DNA of 64,000 nucleotides from Steroidobacteraceae bacterium (GTDB lineage Bacteria; Pseudomonadota; Gammaproteobacteria; Steroidobacterales; Steroidobacteraceae). The notes under the pieces were generated by a model. It did not search any database, was not told where the DNA came from, and saw only the letters and a program-made list of their open reading frames with translations. The stretch covers positions 1,674,001 through 1,738,000 of the forward strand of contig JAWLAG010000001.1 in NCBI GenBank assembly GCA_041395505.1, written 5' to 3'. Below are positions 44,108 through 53,342 of the stretch, one piece after another (positions within the stretch are counted from its first letter, which is position 1; each line of letters starts with the position of its first letter). The translations under genes were made by a program, and so were the position numbers.

Positions 44108-45601
44108 CTATTGGCCCGCACGCTTTAGCAGAAAATCGGCGAGCGTCGGGAGCGGGCGACCCGTGCTGCCCTTGTTCGCTCCGCTCAGATAGGCCGTGCC
44201 CGCGATGTCGATATGTGCCCATATCATGCCCGTGGTGAATTTGGACAGGAAGGTCGCGGCAGTGATCGCGCCGCCATCGCGGCCGCCGACATTGGCCATA
44301 TCGGCGAAATTGCTGCGCAATTGCTCGGCATATTCTTCTGTTAATGGCAGCCGCCATAGTCGATCGTCCGCGCGCAGGCCGCTGTCAAGCAGCTCACTGG
44401 CAAGCGCATCGTCGTTGCTCATGAGCCCGCTATGGTGGGCACCCAGGGCGACGACGCAGGCACCGGTCAACGTGGCTACATCGATGAGCGCCGATGGTTT
44501 GTATCGGCGCGCATAGTGCAGCGCATCGCAAAGAATGAGACGGCCTTCCGCATCGGTGTTGAGGATTTCGACTGTTTGACCTGACGCGCTGGTGACGATA
44601 TCCCCCGGCTTGATTGCGCGGCCGCCAGGCATGTTCTCGCAGGCAGGCACCAGTGCAATGACATGCAGGGGCAGGTTGTATTCTGCCGCGAAGTGCACGG
44701 CACCAAGCACGGTGGCTGCGCCGGACATGTCGAATTTCATTTCATCCATGGCCGGTGGGTCCTTGAGCGATATGCCACCGGTGTCGAAGGTGACACCCTT
44801 GCCGACCAGCACGACCGGACCACGCTTCGATGGGCGGGCGGGTCGATGCTCGAGGACGATGAACTGAGGTGGCTCGTCGCTGCCTTGGGTCACGGCCAGG
44901 AAGCAGCCCATTTTCTCTCGCTTGATCGCGTTACGATCCAGAATCCGCAGCTTGACGCTCTTGTAGTCGCGTGCAATGCGCCGTGCCGTGGCAGCGAGGT
45001 AGGTGGGCGTGCAGTGGTTGCCCGGCAGGTTGGCCAGATCACGTTGGGTGCGCATGCCAACGGTGATGGCGGCGGCCTGTTTGGCCGCTCGGCGGCCTGC
45101 CGCGCTGATGCTTGCGACAGGTCCTATCGTCAGGTGCCTGAGTGCGGGCGCGGGCGGGTGCGTGCCGCTCTTGAGGTCGTTGATGCGATAAATCGCCTGT
45201 CCGCATAGCACGCCGGCGCTGCGCACCAGCAAGGCGTCGGGCAATTCGCCGCCAACCGCAACATCGAGCGCGATCGTTGCGCTTTGAATTCTGGTTCGCG
45301 CCAGCGCATTGAAGCCGCTCACCAACGCGCGTCGCCATGCACGGCGATTGAGGTTCTTCTGCGCACCCTGACCCACCAGCAGCACGCGCGTGCGCGAATC
45401 TGCGGCAACTGGCGGGAGCAACAATGTTTCGCCGAGTTTGCCGGAGAAGTCGCCTCGCTTGACGAGCTGTGAAATGCGACCATCCTGCTGCCGGTCGACT
45501 TCGTCGGCCCATTTGCCGAGCTTGCCGCCGTCGAACACTCCGACCACGCAACAATCATTGTCTTTTTGAGGTACCTTCTTGGACCAAAGGTCGAAATTCA
45601 T
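44108..45601 (-). CDS. pepA: Leucyl aminopeptidase PepA
   Basis: PepA is a hexameric manganese/zinc aminopeptidase; some members also bind DNA. It has 497 residues from ATG 45601 (MNFDLWSKKVPQ). The catalytic motifs are complete: VGKGVTFDTGGISLKDP, MKFDMSGAATVLG, and NTDAEGRLILCDAL. The longer frame to 45736 overlaps lptF and is not conserved. It is divergent from lptF over a 115-base gap. A second, more divergent M17 gene lies at 6025-7518. Confidence 0.96.
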   Translation of the reverse strand: MNFDLWSKKVPQKDNDCCVVGVFDGGKLGKWADEVDRQQDGRISQLVKRGDFSGKLGETLLLPPVAADSRTRVLLVGQGAQKNLNRRAWRRALVSGFNALARTRIQSATIALDVAVGGELPDALLVRSAGVLCGQAIYRINDLKSGTHPPAPALRHLTIGPVASISAAGRRAAKQAAAITVGMRTQRDLANLPGNHCTPTYLAATARRIARDYKSVKLRILDRNAIKREKMGCFLAVTQGSDEPPQFIVLEHRPARPSKRGPVVLVGKGVTFDTGGISLKDPPAMDEMKFDMSGAATVLGAVHFAAEYNLPLHVIALVPACENMPGGRAIKPGDIVTSASGQTVEILNTDAEGRLILCDALHYARRYKPSALIDVATLTGACVVALGAHHSGLMSNDDALASELLDSGLRADDRLWRLPLTEEYAEQLRSNFADMANVGGRDGGAITAATFLSKFTTGMIWAHIDIAGTAYLSGANKGSTGRPLPTLADFLLKRAGQ

Positions 45602-45678
45602 CCGCGCGCGCTCCTTCGGGTTGCCTTGGCTGTCCCGCCACAGCCCACGATTAGGCCGTGGTCGGTTGGGCCGGGCCC

Positions 45679-45684
45679 TATAAT
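45679..45684 (+). promoter_or_regulatory. Consensus -10 element (TATAAT) for lptF
   Basis: A perfect TATAAT lies 32 bases before the lptF TTG start. No convincing -35 is present at the optimal spacing. The reverse complement of TATAATGATA is also -10-like (TATCAT), so a divergent pepA start may overlap here. Call based on the hexamer only. Confidence 0.4.
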
Positions 45685-45716
45685 GATAGTTTATCGGACT
45701 TTTCCGGACTGATCTC

Positions 45717-46805
45717 TTGGGCGGCGTTTTTCGCAATTACCTGTTGCGCGAAGTACTGGCGGCGGTCGCCTCGGTGACGCTGGTGTTGCTCGTGATCCTG
45801 GTCACCAACGAAGTGGCGCGGGTTTTGTGGCGTGCCGCCGAGGGTGGTTACCCACGATCAGTGGTGCTCGAACTGATCGGGGCAGGCACGATGCAGAATC
45901 TCGCGGTGATCATGCCCATAGGCCTGTTGCTCGGCGTGGTGCTGGCTCTTGGCCGCATGTATCACGAAAGCGAAATGGTCGCGGCGCAAGCCTGTGGTGT
46001 TGCGACTGGCCGCGTGCTGCGGCCGGTAATGGCAGTGGCACTCGCCATCGCGTTGCTGCAATGCCTGATTACGCTGGTGCTCGCGCCCGGCGCGGCCCAG
46101 CGCTTGTTCGATCTGCGCAAGTCAGCTGCGCTCGCGGGGCAGTTTTCGCCAATCGCCCCGGGGAAGTTTGCCACCTTTGGCGGTGCCGGGACGGTCGTGT
46201 ACGCCCAGAGCGAGGATCCGGACGGAACGCTGCGCAAGGTATTCGTCAAACGCGCGCACGAGAAGTCGCTCGAGGTCGTCACGGCCCAGTCCGCGCGCCA
46301 CGAAATCAGCAACGACGGTGCGGTTCATACCATCACCTTGTTTGATGGCGAGCGCTACGAAGGTGTTCCGGGTGAGAGACGCTTTCGCATCATTCGTTTC
46401 AAGGAAAACGTCATTCCAGTACACGTCCCGGACCTTGATACGAGCGAGGTTCGAATCGAGTCCGTGCCAACGGCCGAGCTCATCAGGATGGGTACGAGCA
46501 AGGCCATTGCCGAATTCGCCTGGCGAACCGCCTTGCCCATCATGGCCCTGGTGCTTGCCGTGATCGCCGTGCCGTTGGCGCGGCTGCGTCCGCGGCAGGG
46601 TCGCTACGCGAAAGTGTGGCTCGCGATTCTCATCTACATCGCATACACCAATCTGGTTGCGACGGGACGCCTTGCAATCGAACGCGGCAGTCTGCCCGCC
46701 TGGCTCGGGGTGTGGTGGGTACATGCAGTCATTCTTTTGGCCGCCTGGTTGATCCTGGCGTCGCCGAATTGGCTTGCGCGGCTTCGCTACAAGGCAGCGG
46801 CATGA
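45717..46805 (+). CDS. lptF: LPS export permease LptF
   Basis: LptF is one of two inner-membrane permeases of the LptB2FG exporter that hands LPS to LptC. It has 362 residues. The YjgP/YjgQ family features include RNYLLREVLAAV at the N-terminus, two helix clusters (about residues 12-110 and 270-360) flanking a periplasmic beta-jellyroll domain, and FAWRTALPIMALVLAVIAVPL. The start is TTG 45717, with a consensus TATAAT upstream. Its stop overlaps the lptG start as ATGA. LptB, LptA and LptC genes are not in the window. Confidence 0.95.
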   Translation: MGGVFRNYLLREVLAAVASVTLVLLVILVTNEVARVLWRAAEGGYPRSVVLELIGAGTMQNLAVIMPIGLLLGVVLALGRMYHESEMVAAQACGVATGRVLRPVMAVALAIALLQCLITLVLAPGAAQRLFDLRKSAALAGQFSPIAPGKFATFGGAGTVVYAQSEDPDGTLRKVFVKRAHEKSLEVVTAQSARHEISNDGAVHTITLFDGERYEGVPGERRFRIIRFKENVIPVHVPDLDTSEVRIESVPTAELIRMGTSKAIAEFAWRTALPIMALVLAVIAVPLARLRPRQGRYAKVWLAILIYIAYTNLVATGRLAIERGSLPAWLGVWWVHAVILLAAWLILASPNWLARLRYKAAA

Positions 46806-47866
46806 GGATCACCAGCTATCTGTCGCGGCAGGTGCTTGCATCGGTTGCCATGGTGATGATGGTATTGATGGCGCTTACCGCGCTGTTTACCTTCATCGGC
46901 CAGCAGGATGACGTCGGCATCGGCACTTACCGCAGCGGTGATGCGTTCTGGTTCGCGCTGTTCAACCTGCCGCAGCAGATGTTCGAATTGCTGCCTATCG
47001 GAGCACTCATTGGCAGCCTGATCGGTATGGGCGCGCTCGCCCGCGGCAGCGAGATCACCGTCTTGCGCGCAGCAGGCATGTCGGTCTGGAGCCTGGCCCG
47101 GTCAATCCTGCCCGCTGCTCTGGTACTGCTCGGCATGGCTGTGCTGCTCGGCGAGTACATCGCGCCGCCGCTGGTTCAGGTTGCCAAGCAGCAGAAAGCC
47201 TTCGCCAAGTTTTCCAACATCAGTTTTGCGGGGCGCGGCGGCGCCTGGTTGCGCGAGCCCAGTCGCATCATCAATGTTACGCAACAATCGACGGCGGACA
47301 GTTTTTCCGGGGTCGCGATTTTCGAGCTCGACCAACAAGGTCGACTCAAGTCCATGGCCACAGCCGCGTCGGCCGCGGCGGGTAGTCCCGGATACTGGGA
47401 TCTCGGCTCCTATGCGGTAACGACTTTCGCGGGCGAGACCGTGAATGCCGAGCGCGAGCAACGCTACCGGTTGGCGACAGGCAGCAGCGGCGAGTTGCTC
47501 GGACTGACGGTGCGCGAGCCTTGGCAGCTGCCCAATCGCAGTCTGTGGAAGCTCATCCATCATCTTCGTGCCAATGGCCTCGACGCCGGTCAGACGATAT
47601 TCGCATTCTGGTCGCGCATTGCGCGGAGCGTCGCGATCGTATTCGCCGTTCTTCTTGCCGTGCCCCTGGTCGTCGGTGTGTTGCGAAGCGCCGGTTCGGG
47701 CAGCCGTACGGTTGTTGGCATGCTGCTTGGAATCGCGTTCTTCATGCTGCAGAACCTGCTCGAAAGCGGTACGATCGTTTTCGACCTCAATCCGGTACTA
47801 CTGGCTTGGTTGCCCGCCGCGCTGCTGGCGGGTGCGTCCTTGATCGCGATCCTGCGCGCGCGTTAG
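46802..47866 (+). CDS. lptG: LPS export permease LptG
   Basis: LptG pairs with LptF in the LPS extraction ABC transporter. It has 354 residues from ATG 46802, overlapping the lptF stop. Family features are YLSRQVLASV, RGSEITVLRAAGMSVW (coupling helix region contacting LptB), a central periplasmic jellyroll domain, and FAFWSRIARSVAIVFAVLLAVPL, with about six helices. It converges with a 4-base overlap on the DUF4340 gene. Confidence 0.95.
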   Translation: MRITSYLSRQVLASVAMVMMVLMALTALFTFIGQQDDVGIGTYRSGDAFWFALFNLPQQMFELLPIGALIGSLIGMGALARGSEITVLRAAGMSVWSLARSILPAALVLLGMAVLLGEYIAPPLVQVAKQQKAFAKFSNISFAGRGGAWLREPSRIINVTQQSTADSFSGVAIFELDQQGRLKSMATAASAAAGSPGYWDLGSYAVTTFAGETVNAEREQRYRLATGSSGELLGLTVREPWQLPNRSLWKLIHHLRANGLDAGQTIFAFWSRIARSVAIVFAVLLAVPLVVGVLRSAGSGSRTVVGMLLGIAFFMLQNLLESGTIVFDLNPVLLAWLPAALLAGASLIAILRAR

Positions 47867-48867
47867 CCGGCGGGTTTCAGCATGTCCTCGAGCGGGCGGA
47901 ACAGGCTCGTGTAACGCCAGGTCGGAACATCGAATACGAACCCGGCGAGTCGCCGCATGGTCTCGGCACTGGGCGCTGCCGGGTTGTCGGTGGCTCCTGA
48001 TACGACGCCCGCATCGATGGTAATGCGGGCGCGATTGTTATCGCTGTGGCCCGCGATATCGACAAAGGTACCGTCCGACAACTCGGCGCGCGCATGATCG
48101 ACAGGTGAGAAGTCACTGCTGTCGGAACGATGCGCAAGGTCGGTCATTTCGAGTTTCTCTAGGGCCCTGGCAGACTGGTCCGTCGCATCATCCGAGATCG
48201 TCGTGCGACCTTTAGGAAGATCGACAATGGCCAGGTGCGGCGAGTCGGTCGAGGGTCGTCGCAACCGGTAGGTCCTGCCCGCCTGGGTGACCGTCAGGCC
48301 GACGATGTCTTTGGCGGCAATATCAACCAGTTCGTGCGCAAGCCAGTCGGCCGGTTTGGCGGACGGTGAAAGTGACGGTTCGACGAGCAGTCCTTGTGCG
48401 TCGCCGGGTTTGCGTGCAAACACGCCGCGCCCACCGGCGTTCTTGCCGAGTATGACCGCGGCAAGGCTTTTCTCGCCTGATCGAAGCTCGACCAGCGTGC
48501 TGGACGCTCCAGGCTTGCTCGGGTCGTCGATGCCGAGTTCGGTGTACTTCGCCGGCAATGACGTTTTTTTCTCGGCAATGCGCAGTCCCGCGAAATCGAT
48601 CAGAAACTTGCGCAACTTGCCCTGATCCGCCGCGAAGCCGCGCTCCGCGACCTGCCAGCCGTTGGCCGAACGCTGCAGCGTCGTGCGCTCGCCCGACTGG
48701 CTGACCGTCATGCTGTCAATGGCATTCAATTCGCCCTGCAGTGAATCGAAAAGTTTCGTTTCCGTGCCGAGATCGCGCGGCAGCGAGCGTTGCTGAGACA
48801 GCCACAGGGCGCCGCCTATAACCACCAGCGCCGCGAGCAGCAACAAGGTCAGCTTGCGTGACGTCAC
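47863..48867 (-). CDS. DUF4340 membrane-anchored protein of a GldAFG-type system
   Basis: This protein of about 334 residues has one N-terminal membrane helix (LTLLLLAALVVIGGALWLS) and a large extracytoplasmic DUF4340 part, probably repeats of beta-rich modules. Landmarks are VVSQSGERTTLQRS-like segments (here SQSGERTTLQR) and WLAHELVDI. GTG 48867 overlaps the GldG-like stop (GTGA), supporting this start over 48921. It is the last gene of a four-gene ABC export-like operon. Function is unknown; co-occurrence with GldG-like proteins is the main clue. Confidence 0.8.
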   Translation of the reverse strand: MTSRKLTLLLLAALVVIGGALWLSQQRSLPRDLGTETKLFDSLQGELNAIDSMTVSQSGERTTLQRSANGWQVAERGFAADQGKLRKFLIDFAGLRIAEKKTSLPAKYTELGIDDPSKPGASSTLVELRSGEKSLAAVILGKNAGGRGVFARKPGDAQGLLVEPSLSPSAKPADWLAHELVDIAAKDIVGLTVTQAGRTYRLRRPSTDSPHLAIVDLPKGRTTISDDATDQSARALEKLEMTDLAHRSDSSDFSPVDHARAELSDGTFVDIAGHSDNNRARITIDAGVVSGATDNPAAPSAETMRRLAGFVFDVPTWRYTSLFRPLEDMLKPAG

Positions 48868-50765
48868 GGTTCGTCTCCTGTCCTGGCGGCCGGTGGTGCA
48901 CCGCGGGAGCGGCGTCGCCACGTGACGAAGATCAACGCCAGCAGTGCGAACGCAACCGGTACCAGTACGATATTGACGAACTTGAGTCGATTGCCCAGCG
49001 CCTTGATATCGCTGTCGAGGCCCGCGCGAACCGCTCGAAGTTCCTTGCGGATGCGCAGCTTCTCGTCCTGGAAGCGTTCGAGTTCGGCCTCTTGTTCGGG
49101 CGTGAGAAGCATGGCATTGCTGTCGTTGCGCTGCGTTTGCAGTGACGACAGCTTTTGTTCGGTCGCCGCCAATTCCTGTTCCAGCTCCTGCTCCTTCGCG
49201 CGAAAGCGGTCTTCGGCGGCAACGCGCAGGTCATCCACCCGGCCGAAGGGCCGCGTGAAACTCGCACGGCCGCGGACGCTGATCAGATCATTGCTGCCCG
49301 CAAGATTTTCGATCACGTTCCAGACGAAGTCGCCGTTGTTCGCCCATGGCTGCACGATTCGCTGCCCGAAAAGGTTCTGTTGACGAACCCACATGAAATC
49401 GGACAGCAGGTCAGTGTCGGCGACGATCACAAGGTTGGCGGGCTCGCGTGATTCGCGCAGCCGCTCATCGCTTGCGGCCGTGCCTTCGGGCGCAGCGTCG
49501 GCAAACGCGCTCCTGATCGGCCCGCTCACTCTCGCGGCAAGCACGTGCCTTTGTCCGTCCGGGCGGAACCCGTCACGCAGCGTCGCCGGGTCGGTCATCA
49601 TGGAAAATCGTGCCGCCGGCAACAGGCCCGAGTCGGTGCTCGAGAGCAGCAAGGGCTCGAATTTCAGTTTGCTGTCGGCTATCGGTTTGAGCTCGCCGGC
49701 ACTCGCCAGATTGATGTTGCCAAGACCGCCGCTTACCACGTCCTTCTGGTCGAATGCGTCGCGATCGAGTCCCAGAATGCCAATGTGTCGCACCGGTGCC
49801 ATACCCTGGCGCATGGCGACGGTCATGCCGTAATGCAGGTCGCCGACTATCTGGGTGCTGTCGAAATCTACGCCCCAGGCTTTCAGCAGCGGGCTGAGCC
49901 TCGAAGCACGGTCTGCGCCCAGAGCCGCCATGGGATTACCTGGCTCGGCAGCAGATTCATCCTGCTCTGCCAACGGGTCGATGAACGCCAGCACCCGGCC
50001 GCCACGCATGACGAACTGATCGATGGCGAACTCGGTCGCAGGTGTCAGCTCCTTCGGGTGCACGAGCACCAGTACCTTGATTGCCGGATCGATCGTCGCG
50101 AGCCCGGACCGATCGATGATGCGCACATCGAATAGTTGGCGAGCTTGCGAGAGTACGACCCAGGCGTCGCGAAACTGGCCGGACGCCGGGTCCATGCCGG
50201 CGTCCATTGGCAGCGATGAAAACCAGCCCACCGCCGGCTTTTTCTCGTTGCCCAGCTGGTAGATGAGCTTGGCGATGTCGTACTCGAGAAACTCTTCCTT
50301 GCCCGGATCGAAGAATTCGATGCTGGCATGGCCGTCGGTGGAGTTGGTGCCGGCAAGTCCAAAATAGACCTGGGTACCGTTGGCTCCCATGGGCACCGCG
50401 CGCAAGCCGAGCGCTGCAGCCCGGTCCTCCTCCTCGGAAAATGGTTGCGGGTCGATGACGGACAGGCGCAGCTTGCCGCCGCTGCGCGACGCCAGCTCCT
50501 CCAGCAACTCACGCACGCGAGTCGCGTAGGTGTCGAGGCCAGTGACCTGCTGCGCCGCTTCGGCCGAAAAGAAGAAGTACAGGTTGACCGGCTCTGGAAG
50601 CTTTTGAATGATGTTGCGCGTGCCATCGGCAATCGTGTAGAGCCTGTTTTCGGTCAGGTCGAGTCGCGGCCCATGCAGGCCCTTGGATACGAGGATGACG
50701 CTGCCGAGGAAGAGCAGTGTCAAAGCGATCAGCGCTCCGCCACCCATGCGCAATCGATGGCTCAT
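48864..50765 (-). CDS. GldG-like ABC transporter auxiliary protein
   Basis: This 633-residue protein has an N-terminal helix (about residues 9-28), a large extracytoplasmic domain with the GldG/ABC_transp_aux signature (LDLTENRLYTIADGT, PVNLYFFFS), a predicted coiled coil (about 520-585, rich in E, L, Q, R), and a C-terminal helix (VNIVLVPVAFALLALIFVTW) followed by an Arg-rich tail. In Bacteroidetes GldG works with GldA and GldF in gliding; in Proteobacteria the role is unknown. It starts at ATG 50765, 28 bases after the permease stop. Confidence 0.87.
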   Translation of the reverse strand: MSHRLRMGGGALIALTLLFLGSVILVSKGLHGPRLDLTENRLYTIADGTRNIIQKLPEPVNLYFFFSAEAAQQVTGLDTYATRVRELLEELASRSGGKLRLSVIDPQPFSEEEDRAAALGLRAVPMGANGTQVYFGLAGTNSTDGHASIEFFDPGKEEFLEYDIAKLIYQLGNEKKPAVGWFSSLPMDAGMDPASGQFRDAWVVLSQARQLFDVRIIDRSGLATIDPAIKVLVLVHPKELTPATEFAIDQFVMRGGRVLAFIDPLAEQDESAAEPGNPMAALGADRASRLSPLLKAWGVDFDSTQIVGDLHYGMTVAMRQGMAPVRHIGILGLDRDAFDQKDVVSGGLGNINLASAGELKPIADSKLKFEPLLLSSTDSGLLPAARFSMMTDPATLRDGFRPDGQRHVLAARVSGPIRSAFADAAPEGTAASDERLRESREPANLVIVADTDLLSDFMWVRQQNLFGQRIVQPWANNGDFVWNVIENLAGSNDLISVRGRASFTRPFGRVDDLRVAAEDRFRAKEQELEQELAATEQKLSSLQTQRNDSNAMLLTPEQEAELERFQDEKLRIRKELRAVRAGLDSDIKALGNRLKFVNIVLVPVAFALLALIFVTWRRRSRGAPPAARTGDEP

Positions 50766-50793
50766 AGGCGCTCCCCCAGATTGCCGTGGCTAG

Positions 50794-51522
50794 TCATGCG
50801 CGTCTCGCCTCGAGAACGATTGCCGTTGCGGTCAAAAAGAAAATCATGGTCAGAAGGAAGTACAGGACATCGCGCAAATCGATGACGCCTTTGCGCAATG
50901 CTTCGAAGTGCGTCCAGAACGAAATCGATGCTGCGGCATCGCGGAGGCCTTCCGGTAGCCATCGCAATGCGTCGACAACGAGCGGGAAGCCGGCCAACAA
51001 CACGGCGAAACAAACGACTATCGTCAGGATGAACGCGACCACCTGGTTGCGCGTCAATGCCGACATGCACGAGCCGATCGCAAGAAATCCGCCCGCCATG
51101 AGCAAGCTGCCAATATAGGCGGTGATGATCGCGCCGTTGTCGGGTTTGCCGAGGTAGTTGACCGTGACCCAGAGCGGAAATGTCAGCGCGAGCGCAATCG
51201 CGGTGAAACCCCAGGCCGCAAGGAATTTCCCGATCACTGCTTGCCATAGCGTGATTGGCTGCGTCAACAACAACTCGATGCTGCCGCTGCGGCGCTCTTC
51301 GGCCCACAGTCGCATGGACACCGCCGGAATCAGGAACAGGTAGAGCCAGGGGTGAAAAACAAAAAAAGGCTCGAGGTCGGCCTGGCCTCGCTCATAGAAC
51401 CCGCCGATATAGAAGGTGAGGGCGCTTGCCAGCACCAGGAAAATCAGGATGAAAACATAGGCGAGGGGAGTTGCGAAGTAACTGGCGAACTCCCTGCGAA
51501 AAATGGCGCTGACGTGGCTCAC
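50794..51522 (-). CDS. ABC transporter permease, GldF-like
   Basis: This 242-residue membrane protein has six helices, beginning after REFASYFATPLAYVF. The WAEERRSGSIELLLTQPI segment between helices 2 and 3 is the typical coupling region of ABC-2 permeases with ATPases of the GldA/CcmA kind. It starts at GTG 51522 (MSHVSAIFRREF), 29 bases after the ATPase stop. It probably forms a homodimer in the transporter. Confidence 0.9.
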   Translation of the reverse strand: MSHVSAIFRREFASYFATPLAYVFILIFLVLASALTFYIGGFYERGQADLEPFFVFHPWLYLFLIPAVSMRLWAEERRSGSIELLLTQPITLWQAVIGKFLAAWGFTAIALALTFPLWVTVNYLGKPDNGAIITAYIGSLLMAGGFLAIGSCMSALTRNQVVAFILTIVVCFAVLLAGFPLVVDALRWLPEGLRDAAASISFWTHFEALRKGVIDLRDVLYFLLTMIFFLTATAIVLEARRA

Positions 51523-51551
51523 GTGGGTCGACTCCGGGGCTGGCGGGACAG

Positions 51552-52475
51552 TCAGGCGGTGATGCTGCGGAAAACATCGTCGAGACGCCCCTGTTCGAGA
51601 CGCATGTCCATGACCGCGATGTCGCGCTGGTCCAGTCGCGCCTTCACCGTGGCCGGACCCTGCCCGGCGAAACTTCCGAAGACCGTCAATTGCAGTTTAT
51701 GGCCGTCAGCATCGCAGCCGCTATAGCCGGGAACCGACTGCAGGGCATCGCGGGCAGCCAGCATCGCGTTGCTGTCCGCGAATCGAACGCTTATCGCGTC
51801 GTGATAGCGCGAGCGTCGCGCAAGTGCCGCAGGTGTTTCGTCCGCGACGACGCGGCCCTTGGCAATGATGATGGCGCGCGTGCACACCGCGTCGACTTCT
51901 TCGAGAATGTGGGTCGAGATTACGATGATCTTGTCGCGCGCCATGTCGGCTATGAGCCGCCTGACTTCGTGCTTCTGGTTGGGGTCGAGCCCGTCGGTTG
52001 GCTCGTCCATGATCAGCACCGGCGGATCGTGCAGTATCGCCTGCGCAATGCCGACGCGCCGGCGAAATCCCTTCGAAAGTGTATCGATGGTTTGACCGAG
52101 GACGCCTTGCAGGGCCAGTCGCCCGACTACTTCGTCCATCCTCTGGCGGCGGGTACTACCATGCAGGTCGCGCAGATCGGCGATGAAGCGCAGGAAGCCT
52201 TCCACGGTCATTTCGCCATAGCTCGGTGCGCCTTCTGGCAGGTAACCGAGGCAACGGCGGGCAGCGATGGGATCGGCCTCGACATCGTGACCATTGATGC
52301 TTGCCGTACCGCTGGTGGGCGGCAGGAACCCGGCGATCATGCGCATGGTCGTGGTTTTGCCGGCGCCATTGGGGCCAAGGAATCCCAGGACTTCGCCGGG
52401 TGCGACGCTGAAACTGACGTCATCGACGGCAGTAAGTGAGTCGTAGCGTTTGGTGAGGCGTTCTGCTTTGATCAT
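51552..52475 (-). CDS. ABC transporter ATP-binding protein, GldA-like
   Basis: This 307-residue ATPase has Walker A GPNGAGKTTTM, Q-loop region GYLPEGAPSYGEMT, signature LSKGFRRRVGIAQAI, Walker B VLIMDEPTDGLDP, and H-loop VISTHILEEVD. A C-terminal extension of about 85 residues is typical of the CcmA/GldA branch. It is first in the ATPase-permease-GldG-DUF4340 operon. The 104-base gap to the divergent cytochrome gene must hold the promoters; I found no clear consensus pair there. Confidence 0.93.
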   Translation of the reverse strand: MIKAERLTKRYDSLTAVDDVSFSVAPGEVLGFLGPNGAGKTTTMRMIAGFLPPTSGTASINGHDVEADPIAARRCLGYLPEGAPSYGEMTVEGFLRFIADLRDLHGSTRRQRMDEVVGRLALQGVLGQTIDTLSKGFRRRVGIAQAILHDPPVLIMDEPTDGLDPNQKHEVRRLIADMARDKIIVISTHILEEVDAVCTRAIIIAKGRVVADETPAALARRSRYHDAISVRFADSNAMLAARDALQSVPGYSGCDADGHKLQLTVFGSFAGQGPATVKARLDQRDIAVMDMRLEQGRLDDVFRSITA

Positions 52476-52579
52476 GGTGCGGGTCTTTGGCCTAGATCGG
52501 CAATAATGCGGAAAGTTCCTCGCCAGTGTGGTCAGGGCAGTGCATTTTCGGCAATGCGCAAGCGGGTAATCAAGTCAAA

Positions 52580-53302
52580 ATGAAGGCAATGCGACAGGAT
52601 ACTTCAAGCTCCGGGAGGCTGATATGGGATTTGCCGCTGCGGCTGATGCACGGCTTGCTGATCGTCGGCGTCGCTCTGGCCTGGTTGACGCAGAACCTGT
52701 CCGCCGACTATTTCGACTGGCACCGGCGCAGTGGCTACCTGGTTTTGTTCATCGTGATAAGTCGCCTGATCTGGGGATGGTGCGGGCCGCGCTATGCCCG
52801 CTTCCGGCAGTTCATCAAAGGTCCGGCCTGGACGTGGGATTATGCGCGGGACCTGCTTCGACCCGGAGCCCGTAGACACTGCGTCGGCCACAATCCCTTG
52901 GGCGGGTGGATGGTGCTGTTGATGCTTGCGTTGTTGTTTGTTCAGGCCGTGACGGGCCTCGTCGCGAACGATCAGATCATGAACAGCGGTCCGCTTTTCG
53001 GTTATGTATCGGAGGCGTTCAGCAACCGTATGACCAAGGTCCACAAGCTGGTCGTGAATGTACTGCTAGCGGCGATTGCAGTGCACATCGTGGCGGTGCT
53101 TTTCTATCTGCTGGTCAAGAAGCAAAATCTCATCGTGCCGATGATCACCGGGCGCAAACCGGTCGCGCAGCTGAAGGAAGGTGCTGGCATCGACCGCTCG
53201 ATGGTGGCCCGGGCCATTCTCGTCTGGGTGATCGTGGCGCTCATGCTCGCACTGCTCGTGCGTAGTGCGCCGCAGGCTGCACTCGGGGCCTGGGACTACT
53301 GA
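52580..53302 (+). CDS. Cytochrome b561-type di-heme membrane protein
   Basis: This membrane protein of about 240 residues has four helices in the b561 bacterial/Ni-hydrogenase pattern. Candidate heme ligands are H in RLMHGLLIVGV, H in FDWHRRSGYLVL, H in TKVHKLVVN, and H in IAVHIVAVLF. It takes electrons from a quinol or passes them to a periplasmic partner. ATG 52580 (MKAMRQDTSSSG) is the likely start; 52589 is also possible. The gene converges with a class II cytochrome c gene, 40 bases between stops, and the two may be partners. Confidence 0.87.
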   Translation: MKAMRQDTSSSGRLIWDLPLRLMHGLLIVGVALAWLTQNLSADYFDWHRRSGYLVLFIVISRLIWGWCGPRYARFRQFIKGPAWTWDYARDLLRPGARRHCVGHNPLGGWMVLLMLALLFVQAVTGLVANDQIMNSGPLFGYVSEAFSNRMTKVHKLVVNVLLAAIAVHIVAVLFYLLVKKQNLIVPMITGRKPVAQLKEGAGIDRSMVARAILVWVIVALMLALLVRSAPQAALGAWDY

Positions 53303-53342
53303 TGCCGACCGGGCGGGCGCCGATGCTGGGTCCGGCAGTCGC

